64,000 nucleotides of DNA from Bacillus crepusculi (GCF_014764715.1 NZ_JACXXE010000005.1:186001-250000), one strand, 5' to 3'; numbered from the stretch's first letter, positions 19,446 to 29,148 are shown. Made by a program: numbers and translations. The notes: generated from the letters alone by a model not told the origin.

Positions 19446-20370
19446 ATAACATTTTTTTCGCTTTTTGGGTGTTGGCAAAATGCAGCTTTGTAAATTGACG
19501 TAAAGCGGCTTCGCCGTGTAGCTTGATGAGCTTGGCGGCCGCCTTGTCCACATGAGGACCGGCGCCTTTTGGAATGTCAAAGCCTGCTGCCTTTGATAAT
19601 TTATCCATCTCAATTAAAAAGGCGTACCTTGCGATAATGGAAGCCGCTGCAACCGACAAATGGATGCCTTCTGCTTTTGTACTAAAGTACGTCCGCTCCC
19701 GAATGATTTTTTTTCCTGCAAGGTGCTTGAAATAAATACCAGGCTCTGCAAATTGGTCAATTAAAATGGCTTCTGGTTCTTTCCCATCTAGTTTCTCTAA
19801 TACAGAGGTGATCACTTGATTATGAAGCAGTGCCTTCATTTTCCCTTGGCTCATGCCCTTTTCCTGCATCGTATTGTACTTCTCATTTCGGAGAACGAGA
19901 AGACTGAACGGAATGGTTTTGATGAGATTTTTGGCAATGTTGATAATCTGCGGGTCCTTTAGTCCTTTTGAGTCTTTTACGCCAAGCTCTTTCATCAGAG
20001 CAAGCTGGCTGGCATCAACATAGGCCGCGCAGACCGTCATCGGTCCAAAATAATCACCTGTACCTACCTCATCTGAACCGATCACTGACATAGAAGCAAT
20101 GCCGGGCGGCGGGCTGTATTTTGTGACAGTAGCAGGTGATTTTTTACTTGTTGTATCAGCTGCTTTTAAATGGCTGAACTGACTTGCTTCTGCTTCTGCC
20201 TTTTGTCCTTGAAACAGCACTTTACCAGAACGATAGGCTGTAATCGTACAGCCAGGGACCTTTGCTTGAAAGAGGGCGCCTGGCGGTAAAGTGTCAGTTA
20301 AATGGTGCGCATATGCGCTCTTCATCTTTTTGAGGTCTTCTGAAGTTGCTTTTAAGACGGATTGGGGCAC
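19444..20370 (-). CDS. rnhC: Ribonuclease HIII
   Basis: The 308-residue enzyme cuts RNA in RNA-DNA hybrids, e.g. primers and R-loops. The N-terminal TBP-like substrate-binding domain spans about 1-85. The catalytic domain begins at VIGSDEVGTGDYFGPMTVCA with the acidic DE pair, followed by GVKDSKGLKD, ILIDQFAEP and SVAAASIIARYAFLIEMD. Members with the DEVG signature and N-terminal extension are HIII, not HII. It is convergent with pheT and divergent from zapA, as in B. subtilis. Confidence 0.95.
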   Translation of the reverse strand: MPQSVLKATSEDLKKMKSAYAHHLTDTLPPGALFQAKVPGCTITAYRSGKVLFQGQKAEAEASQFSHLKAADTTSKKSPATVTKYSPPPGIASMSVIGSDEVGTGDYFGPMTVCAAYVDASQLALMKELGVKDSKGLKDPQIINIAKNLIKTIPFSLLVLRNEKYNTMQEKGMSQGKMKALLHNQVITSVLEKLDGKEPEAILIDQFAEPGIYFKHLAGKKIIRERTYFSTKAEGIHLSVAAASIIARYAFLIEMDKLSKAAGFDIPKGAGPHVDKAAAKLIKLHGEAALRQFTKLHFANTQKAKKML

Positions 20371-20440
20371 AGTGGATAACTCCTTTTTACCTTGATATCA
20401 TTGATTTCTAAAGTGTACCATAACAGGGAAGGGCTCGTCT

Positions 20441-20469
20441 TTCCATTCAATGTCTAAACATGTTATGAT
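20441..20469 (+). promoter_or_regulatory. Candidate promoter of zapA-yshB
   Basis: TATGAT (20464-20469) has an extended -10 TG just upstream and TTCCAT (20441-20446) at 17 bases. Confidence 0.6.
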
Positions 20470-20504
20470 AGAGACTAGGATTCTCGTGGAATGGAGGAAA
20501 AACG

Positions 20505-20762
20505 TTGTCTGACGGCGGTAAAACAAAAACAACAGTTGAGATTTACGGACAGTCCTATACGATCATCGGTCAAGAAACAAAGATGCATATGCGACATGTT
20601 GCTTCAATTGTTGATGATAAAATGAGAGAAATAAACGAAAAAAACCCATACCTTGATATAAACAAATTAGCTGTACTGACAGCAGTCAATGTCGTCCACG
20701 ACTACTTGAAATTAAAAGAGCAATACGAAAAACTAGAGGTTCAGCTTAAAGAAAAGGAATGA
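20505..20762 (+). CDS. zapA: Cell division protein ZapA
   Basis: The 85-residue protein ([20 protein letters not shown], then a long helix [21 protein letters not shown]) is a Z-ring-associated protein that bundles FtsZ filaments. The start is TTG 20505 after GGAGGAAAAACG. The C-terminal helix forms the coiled coil of the tetramer. yshB follows 7 bases later and shares the transcript. Confidence 0.95.
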   Translation: MSDGGKTKTTVEIYGQSYTIIGQETKMHMRHVASIVDDKMREINEKNPYLDINKLAVLTAVNVVHDYLKLKEQYEKLEVQLKEKE

Positions 20763-20769
20763 AATTACC

Positions 20770-21303
20770 GTGATCGATATCATCATTTTGTTTTTGCTTC
20801 TTATGGGAACGCTTGTCGGTCTAAAGCGCGGGTTTATTCTTCAATTTATTAAATTGATTAGCTTTGTTGTTTCTATTTTAGTGGCTTCCATGTTTTATCA
20901 GTCACTTGCACCACAGCTTACGTGGATTCCAGCACCTAATTTTAGCGGCGGTCAAGCGCAGCTCGCGTTCTTTAGCGGAAATTTAGAAACAGCTTATTAT
21001 AATACCATTGCGTTTATCATTCTGTTTATCTTGACCAAAATCCTGCTCGCCATCGTTGGCGGATTGCTCACAACCATTGCAAGTATACCTGTGATTAAAC
21101 AAGTCAACAAACTGCTTGGCGGTGTTTTAGGATTTCTTGAAACCTATCTATTTGTGTTTATTCTATTGTTTGTCGCTGCATTACTTCCAGTTGATGCGCT
21201 GCAAACAATGATGAGCAAATCAATGTTAGCAGATGTGATCGTAGGCAACACCCCTTATCTGTCCAACGTTGTCAAAGACCTATGGACGACGTATGGCGTT
21301 TAA
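20770..21303 (+). CDS. yshB: CvpA-family membrane protein YshB
   Basis: The 177-residue protein has four hydrophobic segments (about 2-18, 25-43, 78-105, 118-140) and the CvpA pattern (GTLVGLKRGFILQFIKLISF). The family is named for colicin V production in E. coli; its role in Bacillus is not known. GTG 20770 is used, with GGAATGAAA upstream overlapping the zapA stop. A terminator follows. Confidence 0.88.
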   Translation: MIDIIILFLLLMGTLVGLKRGFILQFIKLISFVVSILVASMFYQSLAPQLTWIPAPNFSGGQAQLAFFSGNLETAYYNTIAFIILFILTKILLAIVGGLLTTIASIPVIKQVNKLLGGVLGFLETYLFVFILLFVAALLPVDALQTMMSKSMLADVIVGNTPYLSNVVKDLWTTYGV

Positions 21304-21334
21304 AAACTTCTCCTTTCTTGGAGAAGTTTTTTCT
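21301..21334 (+). terminator. Terminator of zapA-yshB
   Basis: AAAACTTCTCC pairs with GGAGAAGTTTT, then TTCTC. Confidence 0.85.
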
Positions 21335-21417
21335 CATTCCATGACTGAAAGTTGTCGGATGAAGGGAAAGTTTGTATATTTATAAAGGAAGATGCCAAAG
21401 CGGCTGGAGGATGAGAG

Positions 21418-23130
21418 ATGAATAAAAAAGATATTATCAAACTTCTTGAAACAATTGCAGTTTATATGGAACTAAAAGGAGATAATCCTTTTAAAATTTC
21501 TGCCTTTCGTAAAGCAGCAGCGGCACTGGAACAAGATGACCGCAGCCTTTCTCAAATAGATGATCTATTAGCATTACCCGGCATTGGAAAAGGAACCTTT
21601 GCTGTGATCACAGAGTATATCGAAAAAGGACAATCAGAAACACTCGAACAATTAAAAAAAGAAGTGCCTGAAGGACTTGTTCCGCTCTTAAAATTGCCAG
21701 GACTCGGCGGGAAGAAGATTGCGAAGCTTTACCAAGAGCTTGGCGTCCACGATGCACAATCTCTTAAAGAAGCATGCGAAGCGGAGAACGTACAAGCGCT
21801 CGCTGGCTTCGGTAAAAAAACAGAAGAAAAAATTCTTGCAGCCCTTGAGGAAGCGGGAAAGCAGCCTGAACGGCTGCCAATTGGCTTTGCTTTAGATGTC
21901 GCAGAGCGGATTGATCATGCGCTGGAACATATGAAGGGAATCATCCGCTTTTCAAGAGCTGGCAGTTTAAGACGTGCACGTGAAACTGTGAAAGACTTAG
22001 ATTATATCATTGCAACAGACGATCCTGAACAGGTCAGAGAGCAGCTCGTTGCACTTGATGACGTAAAAGATGTCATTGCAAGCGGTGATACGAAAGTATC
22101 TGTCATTCTTGCCCTTGATTTTGAGATCAGCGTGGATTTCCGGCTTGTGACAACAGAGCAATTTGCGACAACGTTGCACCATTTCACTGGCTCAAAAGAT
22201 CACAATATTCGAATGCGGCAGCTTGCGAAGGAACGCGGAGAGCGTATTAGCGAATATGGCGTTGAAACAATTGAAACAGGCGAAGTGAAAACATTCGAAG
22301 ACGAAAGCGCTTTTTATGCCCATTTTCAACTTCCACTCATTCCGCCAGAAATTCGTGAAACCGGAGCAGAGATTGATACGTATAAAGAAAGTATGCAATT
22401 TGTAGACCTGAAAGATATGAAAGGCGACCTTCATATGCACTCGACATGGAGTGATGGTGCATTCTCTATACGTGAGATGGCAGAGGCATGTATCGCAAAA
22501 GGGTATGATTACATCGCCATTACAGACCACTCACAATATTTAAAAGTAGCCAACGGTTTAACAAAAGAACGTTTGCGCCTGCAAGCAAAAGAAATTGACA
22601 AGCTTAATCAGGAATTTGAGCATTTTCACATATTCAAAGGGGTCGAAATGGATATCCTGCCGGATGGATCGTTAGATTATGATGATGACTTTTTAGCAGA
22701 CATGGATTTTGTGATTGCCTCTATCCATTCTAGCTTCTCTCAGCCTGAGGAAGTCATAATGGAGCGCCTTGAAAATGCTCTGCGAAATCAGCATGTGGAT
22801 TTAATTGCTCATCCAACAGGCCGTTTGATTGGGAGACGGGACGGCTATGCCTTAAATATTGATCAGCTCATAGAGCTTGCGAAGAAAACAGGCACTGCAC
22901 TTGAGCTCAACAGCAACCCGTCAAGACTTGATTTGAAAACAGAACATTTAATGAAAGCAAACGAAGCGGGTGTGAACATCATGATCAATACAGATGCGCA
23001 TAACATCGCCATGCTGGATCATATGGAAGTCGGTGTAACAGCTGCAAGAAAGGGCTGGACACCAAAAGCAAATGTCGTGAATACTTTTTCTCTAAACGAA
23101 ATGAAAAAGTTTTTAACGCGTGACAGGTAG
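21418..23130 (+). CDS. polX: Family X DNA polymerase/3'-5' exonuclease PolX
   Basis: The 570-residue protein has an 8-kDa-like helix-hairpin-helix region (LPGIGKGTFAVI, LPGLGGKKIAKLY), a palm with the catalytic aspartates in AGSLRRARETVKDLDYIIAT and VDFRLV, and a C-terminal PHP metal-dependent domain from about 335 (DLHMHSTWSDGAF, AITDHS, AHPTGRL, INTDAH). In B. subtilis PolX fills short gaps in base-excision repair and the PHP domain supplies 3'-5' exonuclease. mutS2 follows 18 bases later. Confidence 0.95.
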   Translation: MNKKDIIKLLETIAVYMELKGDNPFKISAFRKAAAALEQDDRSLSQIDDLLALPGIGKGTFAVITEYIEKGQSETLEQLKKEVPEGLVPLLKLPGLGGKKIAKLYQELGVHDAQSLKEACEAENVQALAGFGKKTEEKILAALEEAGKQPERLPIGFALDVAERIDHALEHMKGIIRFSRAGSLRRARETVKDLDYIIATDDPEQVREQLVALDDVKDVIASGDTKVSVILALDFEISVDFRLVTTEQFATTLHHFTGSKDHNIRMRQLAKERGERISEYGVETIETGEVKTFEDESAFYAHFQLPLIPPEIRETGAEIDTYKESMQFVDLKDMKGDLHMHSTWSDGAFSIREMAEACIAKGYDYIAITDHSQYLKVANGLTKERLRLQAKEIDKLNQEFEHFHIFKGVEMDILPDGSLDYDDDFLADMDFVIASIHSSFSQPEEVIMERLENALRNQHVDLIAHPTGRLIGRRDGYALNIDQLIELAKKTGTALELNSNPSRLDLKTEHLMKANEAGVNIMINTDAHNIAMLDHMEVGVTAARKGWTPKANVVNTFSLNEMKKFLTRDR

Positions 23131-23148
23131 TCGTTAGGAGGCTGGACC

Positions 23149-25509
23149 ATGCTGCAACAAAAAGTGTTAGCATCATTAGAATTTCATAAAATAAAAGAAA
23201 AAGTCATGTCCTATACCGCATCCACTTTAGGAAAAGAAAAGGCCCAGGATTTAACGCCGCTCACGGATATAGAAGCCATTCAGCATTTGCTGGAAGAGGT
23301 TGCAGAAGCGCAAGATGTCATCCGCTTAAAGGGATCTGCACCATTTGGCGGGTTAACGGATATTAGACGCGGAGTCAAACGGGCAGAAATCGGCAGTATA
23401 TTAAGTCCTTCTGAGCTGATGGAAATCGCAGCGCTATTATATACTGCGAAAAATATGAAGCACTTTCTCACGTCAATGTATGAAGATGGTGTCGATATAC
23501 CACGCCTTCATACATATGCAGAATCGCTCATTTTACTGCCTGAAGTCAGAAAAGAAATCGAGAGCTGTATCGGTGATAATGGAGAAGTGCTTGATCACGC
23601 AACACCGGCACTTCGAACCATACGAACGCAATTACGTTCACTAGAATCAAAAGTACGTGATAAATTAGAGTCGATGATTCGTTCGCAATCTGCTTCAAAA
23701 ATGCTGTCAGACACGATTGTCACCATTCGGAATGATCGGTTTGTTATTCCCGTAAAACAAGAGTACCGCTCGAATTATGGCGGGATTGTTCACGATCAAT
23801 CTTCTTCTGGGGCAACACTTTTTATTGAGCCGCAAGTGGTTGTGGATTTAAATAACACCTTACAGCAAACTCGTTTAAAAGAAAAACAAGAGATCGAAAA
23901 GATTCTGCAAATGCTGACAGAGAGCGTGTCAGAGCACATTGAGGAACTGCTTCACAATGTAAAGGAGCTGCAGACATTAGATTTTATTTTTGCTAAAGCC
24001 AAATATGCGAAGGCAGAAAAAGCGACAAAGCCCTCTGTGAATGACCAAGGAGAGATTTATTTAAAACGAGCAAGACATCCCCTCTTGCCTCGGGATCAGG
24101 TGGTCGCAAATGACATTGAGCTCGGCAAAGATTTCTCTACGATCGTGATCACTGGACCAAATACAGGGGGGAAGACAGTTACCTTAAAAACACTCGGTCT
24201 ACTGACGCTGATGACGCAAGCAGGTCTTCATATTCCAGTGGAAGAAGGCTCGGAAGTGGCTGTATTCGACCAAGTCTTTGCCGATATTGGAGACGAGCAG
24301 TCCATTGAACAAAGCTTGAGTACGTTCTCCTCACATATGGTCAATATTGTGGATATTTTAAAGCATTTGACGTCTCAATCACTTGTGTTATTTGATGAAT
24401 TAGGGGCAGGAACAGACCCTGCTGAAGGTGCGGCACTCGCCATGAGTATTTTAGACGAAGTGCATCAAACAAATGCACGCGTCATCGCAACGACTCACTA
24501 TCCTGAGCTAAAGGCATACGGATATAACCGAGAAGGTGTCACAAATGCGAGCGTGGAGTTTGACATTGAAACCTTATCCCCAACGTACCGTTTGCTTATC
24601 GGTGTACCTGGACGAAGTAATGCGTTTGAAATTTCCAAACGTCTTGGTTTGCCTGATCATCTCATTGACCGGGCTAAGGCGGATATGCATGCAGAGCATA
24701 ATGAAGTAGACCAAATGATTGCTTCATTAGAAGACAGCAAAAAACAAGCCGAAGAAGAATTGCATGAGACAGAAGCCTATAGAAAAGAAGCAGAGAAGCT
24801 TCATAAAGAATTGCAAAGACAAATTCTTGAATGGAATGAGCAAAAGGACAAACTGCTTGAAGAGGCCGAACAAAAAGCGAAAGAAAAAATTGAACAAGCA
24901 TCGAAAGAAGCAGAAGACATCATCCAAGAGCTCAGGTCGATCAAAAGTGAGCATCGCTCGTTCAAAGAGCATGAACTCATCGATGCGAGAAAGCGTCTTG
25001 AAGAAGCAGTCCCTGAGTTTGACCGGAAGAAAAAACCAGAGCCAGCGAAAAAAATAGCAAGACAGCTAAAACCAGGTGATGAAGTCAAAGTGCTCACCTT
25101 CGGACAAAAAGGAACACTGATCGAACAAACGGGTAACAAAGAATGGAGTGTCCAAATGGGCATTCTGAAAATGAAAGTAAAAGAAAAAGACATGGAATTT
25201 GTCAAATCAGCACCCGAATTTAAGCAAGAGAAAGCCATTACGGCGGTTAAAGGGAAAGATTATCATGTATCGCTTGAGCTTGATTTAAGAGGAGAGCGTT
25301 ACGAGAATGCCCTAAGCAGAGTCGAGAAATATTTAGATGATGCGGTATTAGCTGGCTATCCGCGTGTGTCGATTATTCACGGAAAAGGAACGGGTGCCCT
25401 TAGAAAAGGCGTCCAGGAATTATTAAAACAGCACAGAAGTGTGAAAAATGCTCGTTTTGGTGAACAAGGCGAGGGAGGATCAGGCGTCACCATCGTCGAA
25501 TTAAAGTAA
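23149..25509 (+). CDS. mutS2: MutS2 endonuclease/ribosome-collision factor
   Basis: The 786-residue protein lacks the mismatch-recognition domain of MutS1. It has a lever/clamp region, an ABC-type ATPase (Walker [14 protein letters not shown] near 335, signature STFSSHM, Walker [14 protein letters not shown]), a long charged coiled coil (about 520-635), a KOW-like segment ([13 protein letters not shown]) and a C-terminal Smr domain ([26 protein letters not shown]). The family limits recombination and, in B. subtilis, splits collided ribosomes. It is co-directional with polX and yshE. Confidence 0.95.
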   Translation: MLQQKVLASLEFHKIKEKVMSYTASTLGKEKAQDLTPLTDIEAIQHLLEEVAEAQDVIRLKGSAPFGGLTDIRRGVKRAEIGSILSPSELMEIAALLYTAKNMKHFLTSMYEDGVDIPRLHTYAESLILLPEVRKEIESCIGDNGEVLDHATPALRTIRTQLRSLESKVRDKLESMIRSQSASKMLSDTIVTIRNDRFVIPVKQEYRSNYGGIVHDQSSSGATLFIEPQVVVDLNNTLQQTRLKEKQEIEKILQMLTESVSEHIEELLHNVKELQTLDFIFAKAKYAKAEKATKPSVNDQGEIYLKRARHPLLPRDQVVANDIELGKDFSTIVITGPNTGGKTVTLKTLGLLTLMTQAGLHIPVEEGSEVAVFDQVFADIGDEQSIEQSLSTFSSHMVNIVDILKHLTSQSLVLFDELGAGTDPAEGAALAMSILDEVHQTNARVIATTHYPELKAYGYNREGVTNASVEFDIETLSPTYRLLIGVPGRSNAFEISKRLGLPDHLIDRAKADMHAEHNEVDQMIASLEDSKKQAEEELHETEAYRKEAEKLHKELQRQILEWNEQKDKLLEEAEQKAKEKIEQASKEAEDIIQELRSIKSEHRSFKEHELIDARKRLEEAVPEFDRKKKPEPAKKIARQLKPGDEVKVLTFGQKGTLIEQTGNKEWSVQMGILKMKVKEKDMEFVKSAPEFKQEKAITAVKGKDYHVSLELDLRGERYENALSRVEKYLDDAVLAGYPRVSIIHGKGTGALRKGVQELLKQHRSVKNARFGEQGEGGSGVTIVELK

Positions 25510-25523
25510 AAAGGAGAAAACGC

Positions 25524-25928
25524 ATGAAAGCCTTTTGGGAAAATGAACTTGTGGAAATTGCCGCCTATTACAGCGTGGCCGTCCTATGTCTTGTCTTATT
25601 TCTGACCATATTTGAACTCGTGACCTCCTATAAAAACTGGGAAGAGATTCAGCGGGGGAACTTAGCGGTTGCTATGGCAACCGGCGGGAAGATCTTTGGG
25701 ATTGCGAATGTGTTTCAGCATTCCATCGCACAGCACAACTCTCTCCTTCAAATGGTTGGATGGGGTGTATACGGCTTTGTGATGCTGCTTGTCAGCTATT
25801 TCATTTTTGAATTTTTAACACCACGATTTAAAGTAGACAAAGAGATTGAGAATGATAATAGAGCGGTCGGGTTTATTTCACTCATTATTTCAGTTGGGCT
25901 GTCTTATGTAGTAGCAGCCGGCATTTAA
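25524..25928 (+). CDS. yshE: DUF350 membrane protein YshE
   Basis: The 134-residue protein has four hydrophobic segments (about 8-30, 50-70, 77-97, 112-133) and the DUF350 pattern (NLAVAMATGGKIFGIANVF). Function unknown. It begins 14 bases after mutS2 with AAAAGGAGAAAA as ribosome binding site and is followed 9 bases later by a 25-codon ORF. Confidence 0.87.
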   Translation: MKAFWENELVEIAAYYSVAVLCLVLFLTIFELVTSYKNWEEIQRGNLAVAMATGGKIFGIANVFQHSIAQHNSLLQMVGWGVYGFVMLLVSYFIFEFLTPRFKVDKEIENDNRAVGFISLIISVGLSYVVAAGI

Positions 25929-25937
25929 GGAGACGAC

Positions 25938-26015
25938 ATGGAAAAGCTAGCAAAAGTATTAATCGTAGTTGCCTGCACTTTTGCGGTCATTGGCGCCGTT
26001 TACATGTTCCTATGA
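25938..26015 (+). CDS. 25-residue single-membrane-span peptide
   Basis: ATG 25938 to TGA 26015 encodes MEKLAKVLIVVACTFAVIGA followed by VYMFL. After a short charged start the whole peptide is one membrane helix. AAGGAGACGAC just upstream is a good ribosome binding site overlapping the yshE stop region, and a terminator (26036-26067) follows directly, so it would be the last cistron of the polX-mutS2-yshE transcript. I do not recognise it; it may help the DUF350 protein or be a chance ORF. Confidence 0.55.
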   Translation: MEKLAKVLIVVACTFAVIGAVYMFL

Positions 26016-26035
26016 AATGAAGAAGACAAAGTGAG

Positions 26036-26067
26036 AAAGCTGTCAGGGAAGCCCTTGACAGCTTTTA
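26036..26067 (+). terminator. Terminator after yshE
   Basis: AAAGCTGTCA pairs with TTGACAGCTTTT across a loop of about 8 bases. Confidence 0.82.
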
Positions 26068-26089
26068 TCTCATCGAAGGCGGCGAATGG

Positions 26090-26548
26090 ATGATGAATCA
26101 AATCTTGCAAAAAGACGAACTGATGAAGTGCATTGATACTTGTCTTAAAAAGACATCACTTCCCCGAGACATATATGAACCGTATATCGCACGTCCATTT
26201 CAAACGACTGGATTTTTTGATGATTTGAGCCCTTATATTCAGATCGATTCGAGTGGCTATATCCTCATTCAATATGAACGAGGAGTGAAAATGCTGGATA
26301 AAAGAACAACAGATGCGGACGAAGTCATTTACTGGATTTTAGAAGACACGATCTTTCTTACTGTATACCGAGACATGATGAAGCAGTATCAAGTCGACAA
26401 CATCCATACGCATTTACCTAATGATCCGAGTATCCATCAACAGATCGTGGAACGAGTAAACGAGTCGTTCCGTGCAATCGGAGGATTATATGAAAAGTGG
26501 CATCATGAAGGAAAAAGAGCATCTATAGAAACACCGGCGAAAAAGTAA
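26090..26548 (+). CDS. Imm63-family-like immunity protein
   Basis: The 152-residue soluble protein contains the pattern of the Imm63 family: GYILIQYERGVKMLDKRTTD, DADEVIYWILEDTIFLTVYR, then a helical tail ending near YEKWHHEGKR. Such proteins usually neutralise a polymorphic toxin encoded beside them, but here the neighbours are yshE and lcfA and no toxin gene is in reach. It lies at a point where B. subtilis has nothing between yshE and lcfA. ATG 26090 has only a weak ribosome binding site (GAAGGCGG). Call from motif memory, not from a search. Confidence 0.65.
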   Translation: MMNQILQKDELMKCIDTCLKKTSLPRDIYEPYIARPFQTTGFFDDLSPYIQIDSSGYILIQYERGVKMLDKRTTDADEVIYWILEDTIFLTVYRDMMKQYQVDNIHTHLPNDPSIHQQIVERVNESFRAIGGLYEKWHHEGKRASIETPAKK

Positions 26549-26606
26549 AGGTGTGCAATGGAACCAAGCTCTATTTGAAAAAAGCAAACAGCCCGAAGGA
26601 AAAGTT

Positions 26607-26615
26607 TGCTATAAT
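26607..26615 (+). promoter_or_regulatory. Extended -10 promoter of lcfA
   Basis: TGCTATAAT at 26607-26615, repeated as TATAAT at 26615-26620; no good -35. No FadR-type palindrome is visible between it and the gene. Confidence 0.6.
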
Positions 26616-26649
26616 ATAATAGTACGAAAGTTCAGGAAGGAGGGTTTTT

Positions 26650-28368
26650 ATGCAGTCAGATAAACGTTGGCTTCTGCATTACCCGAATCAAATTCCCCAC
26701 GAACTCACCATCCCAAATGAAACGTTACAATCTTACTTATTCAGCTCCACAGAGGCTGCACCTGAGCATACAGCCATTCATTTTCTAGGAAAAAACATCA
26801 CCTATGAACAGCTGCAAGAAGACGTATTGAAGCTAGCCAGCCATCTAATGAAAAATGGCGTGAAAAAAGGCGACAGGGTGGCGATCATGCTGCCAAACTG
26901 CCCTCAATCGGTCATTTCTTATTATGCTGTTTTAATAGCAGGCGGCATTGTTGTTCAAACGAACCCGCTGTATACAGAAAAAGAACTGGAATATCAAATG
27001 GAGGACAGCGGCTCCAAAGTGCTGATCACACTCGATCTATTGTATCCAAAGGCCTATAAAATGAAAGCGCTGACAAGTGTGGAGCACTTAATCATGACCA
27101 AATTACAAGATTATTTACCATTTCCGAAAAACATTCTGTTCCCTATTGTCCAAAAAAGAAAAAACAACATGGTCATCCAAGTAGAGAAAAGTGATACCAT
27201 TCATCATTTCTCACAAATCATGAAAGAATCTTCAGGAGAACAGATTCCCGCGCTTGCCTTTGAGCCAAAAGAGGATGTCGCTGTTTTGCAGTATACAGGC
27301 GGAACAACCGGTTTACCAAAAGGAGTCATGCTCACGCATGAAAATATTTTAGCGAATACAGAAATGTGTGCTTCCTGGATGTATAAAACGACGAGGGGAA
27401 AAGAACGAATCCTTGGCGTCATTCCATTTTTTCATGTGTACGGAATGACGACCGTATTAAACCTTGCTGTCAAAGAAGGTCATCAAATGATTCTTCTTCC
27501 GCGCTTTGATGTAGCTGATACCCTAAAAACGATTGAAAAACAGAAGCCGACGCTCTTTCCAGGCGCACCAACGATGTATATTGCCCTGCTGCATCACCCG
27601 AACATTGAAAAGTATGACCTGTCGTCTATTACGGCATGTTTAAGCGGATCGGCGGCACTTCCTGTTGAAGTCAAACAGAGCTTTGAAAAATTAACAGGCG
27701 GCCGTTTAGTGGAGGGGTATGGTCTTTCAGAAACTTCACCAGTTACCCATGCCAACTTCTTATGGGGAGCAAATAAAACAGGCAGCATTGGCTGTCCTTG
27801 GCCTAGTACAGATGCTGGCATTTATTGCGAGGAAACTGGGGGACTCAAAGAGCCATATGAGCATGGAGAAATTATTGTCAAAGGGCCGCAGATTATGAAA
27901 GGGTACTGGAATCAGCCAGAGGAGACTGAGGCGGTATTAAGAGATGGCTGGTTTTTCACCGGAGATATTGGGTATATGGATGAGGACGGTTTCTTCTATA
28001 TAGTCGACCGGAAAAAAGATGTCATCATTGCGAGCGGCTATAATATTTACCCGAGAGAGGTCGAAGAAGCCCTTTATGAACATGAGCTTGTGCAGGAAGT
28101 CGTCGTGGCAGGTATTCCAGATCCGTACAGGGGAGAAACAGTGAAGGCGTTTGTTGTGCCGAAAAAGGATGCCTATTTAACAGAGGATGAACTCGATCGC
28201 TTTGTCAGAACAAGAATTGCTTCATTTAAAGTACCGCGCGTGTATGAATTTAAAGAGTCGCTCCCTAAAACGGCTGTCGGGAAGATTTTGCGCAGAGTGT
28301 TAATTGAAGAAGAAAAAAGAAAGCACGCTTCTTCATCTGAAACGCCTGTCGATCAATCTGAGAAATAA
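26650..28368 (+). CDS. lcfA: Long-chain fatty-acid-CoA ligase LcfA
   Basis: This 572-residue adenylate-forming enzyme activates long-chain fatty acids with ATP and CoA for beta-oxidation. Motifs in order: P-loop-like YTGGTTGLPKGVMLTH (about 216), HVYGMT, YGLSETSP, GWFFTGDIGYMDEDGFFYIV, DRKKDVIIASGYNIYPREVE and the adenylation Lys in LPKTAVGKILRR near 551. Length is close to B. subtilis LcfA. It heads the lcfA-fadR-fadB-etfB-etfA group; a separate promoter precedes fadR. Confidence 0.93.
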   Translation: MQSDKRWLLHYPNQIPHELTIPNETLQSYLFSSTEAAPEHTAIHFLGKNITYEQLQEDVLKLASHLMKNGVKKGDRVAIMLPNCPQSVISYYAVLIAGGIVVQTNPLYTEKELEYQMEDSGSKVLITLDLLYPKAYKMKALTSVEHLIMTKLQDYLPFPKNILFPIVQKRKNNMVIQVEKSDTIHHFSQIMKESSGEQIPALAFEPKEDVAVLQYTGGTTGLPKGVMLTHENILANTEMCASWMYKTTRGKERILGVIPFFHVYGMTTVLNLAVKEGHQMILLPRFDVADTLKTIEKQKPTLFPGAPTMYIALLHHPNIEKYDLSSITACLSGSAALPVEVKQSFEKLTGGRLVEGYGLSETSPVTHANFLWGANKTGSIGCPWPSTDAGIYCEETGGLKEPYEHGEIIVKGPQIMKGYWNQPEETEAVLRDGWFFTGDIGYMDEDGFFYIVDRKKDVIIASGYNIYPREVEEALYEHELVQEVVVAGIPDPYRGETVKAFVVPKKDAYLTEDELDRFVRTRIASFKVPRVYEFKESLPKTAVGKILRRVLIEEEKRKHASSSETPVDQSEK

Positions 28369-28376
28369 CGACCTGC

Positions 28377-28405
28377 ATCATCCGGTCTATCGGCCGGATG
28401 ATTTG
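28377..28405 (+). terminator. Candidate terminator of lcfA
   Basis: ATCATCCGG (28377-28385) pairs with CCGGATGAT (28394-28402); the T run is short (TTTG), so termination may be partial. Confidence 0.5.
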
Positions 28406-28461
28406 AATTGTGACTGTCTGCTCTGGTATGCTAAAGGTTGAAAAGAATGAAGAAAGAGCAC

Positions 28462-28515
28462 TTGACAAATCACTCGTTTCTTTTTAACATGAAGTTATGA
28501 ATGAATGCTCATTCA
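28462..28515 (+). promoter_or_regulatory. fadR promoter with FadR operator
   Basis: TTGACA (28462-28467) and TAACAT (28485-28490) are 17 bases apart. TGAATGAATGCTCATTCA at 28498-28515 is an almost perfect match to the B. subtilis FadR palindrome and would cover the transcription start, so FadR should repress its own operon until long-chain acyl-CoA releases it. Confidence 0.9.
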
Positions 28516-28537
28516 ATTCAGAAAGGGACGAAGCACA

Positions 28538-29122
28538 TTGAAGCAGAAAAGACCGAAGTACATGCAGATTATTGATGCAGCAGTTGTGGTGATTGCAGAG
28601 AACGGCTATCATCAATCACAAGTTTCAAAGATTGCCAAACAAGCAGGGGTAGCAGACGGAACCATTTATCTCTATTTCAAAAACAAAGAGGATATTCTGA
28701 TCTCTTTATTTAAAGAAAAAATGGGACAATTCATCGAACGGATGGAAACCGATATTCAAAAAAAACCGTCTGCCAAAGAAAAGCTTCTACTGCTGATTGA
28801 GGAGCATTTTCGCATGCTTGCGCAAAATCATCATTTGGCTCTTGTGACACAGCTTGAACTTAGGCAGTCAAACCTTGAGCTGCGGCAAAAAATCAATGAG
28901 GTGCTGAAAGGGTATTTAAATATGCTCGAGTCGATTTTAGCAGAGGGAAAGAAAACAGGAGAATTCAGACAAAATCTAGATGTCCGCTTAGCGAGACAAA
29001 TGGTATTTGGCACGATTGATGAAACCGCGACAACATGGGTCATGAATGATCAAAAGTATGACCTGCCTGCACTCGCAGAAAACGTACATGATCTACTGTT
29101 AAACGGAATACATCAATCTTAA
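28538..29122 (+). CDS. fadR: TetR-family fatty-acid regulator FadR
   Basis: The 194-residue repressor has an N-terminal TetR helix-turn-helix (IIDAAVVVIAENGYHQSQVS, IAKQAGVADGTIYLYFKNKE) and a helical acyl-CoA-binding domain. In B. subtilis FadR (YsiA) represses the beta-oxidation genes. I chose TTG 28538 (MKQKRPKYMQI), 9 bases after AAAGGG; the ATG at 28505 lies inside the operator and cannot be the start. fadB follows. Confidence 0.93.
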   Translation: MKQKRPKYMQIIDAAVVVIAENGYHQSQVSKIAKQAGVADGTIYLYFKNKEDILISLFKEKMGQFIERMETDIQKKPSAKEKLLLLIEEHFRMLAQNHHLALVTQLELRQSNLELRQKINEVLKGYLNMLESILAEGKKTGEFRQNLDVRLARQMVFGTIDETATTWVMNDQKYDLPALAENVHDLLLNGIHQS

Positions 29123-29148
29123 AGACAATGTGAAAAAGGATGATTGAC

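Noticed and set aside
24801-25238. 145-codon ORF antisense to mutS2
   Set aside because: Low-complexity Ser/Phe-rich shadow of the Glu/Lys-rich coiled coil of MutS2.
26549-26649. FadR operator before lcfA
   Set aside because: No TGAATGA...TCATTCA-like palindrome found; only the extended -10 promoter is clear.
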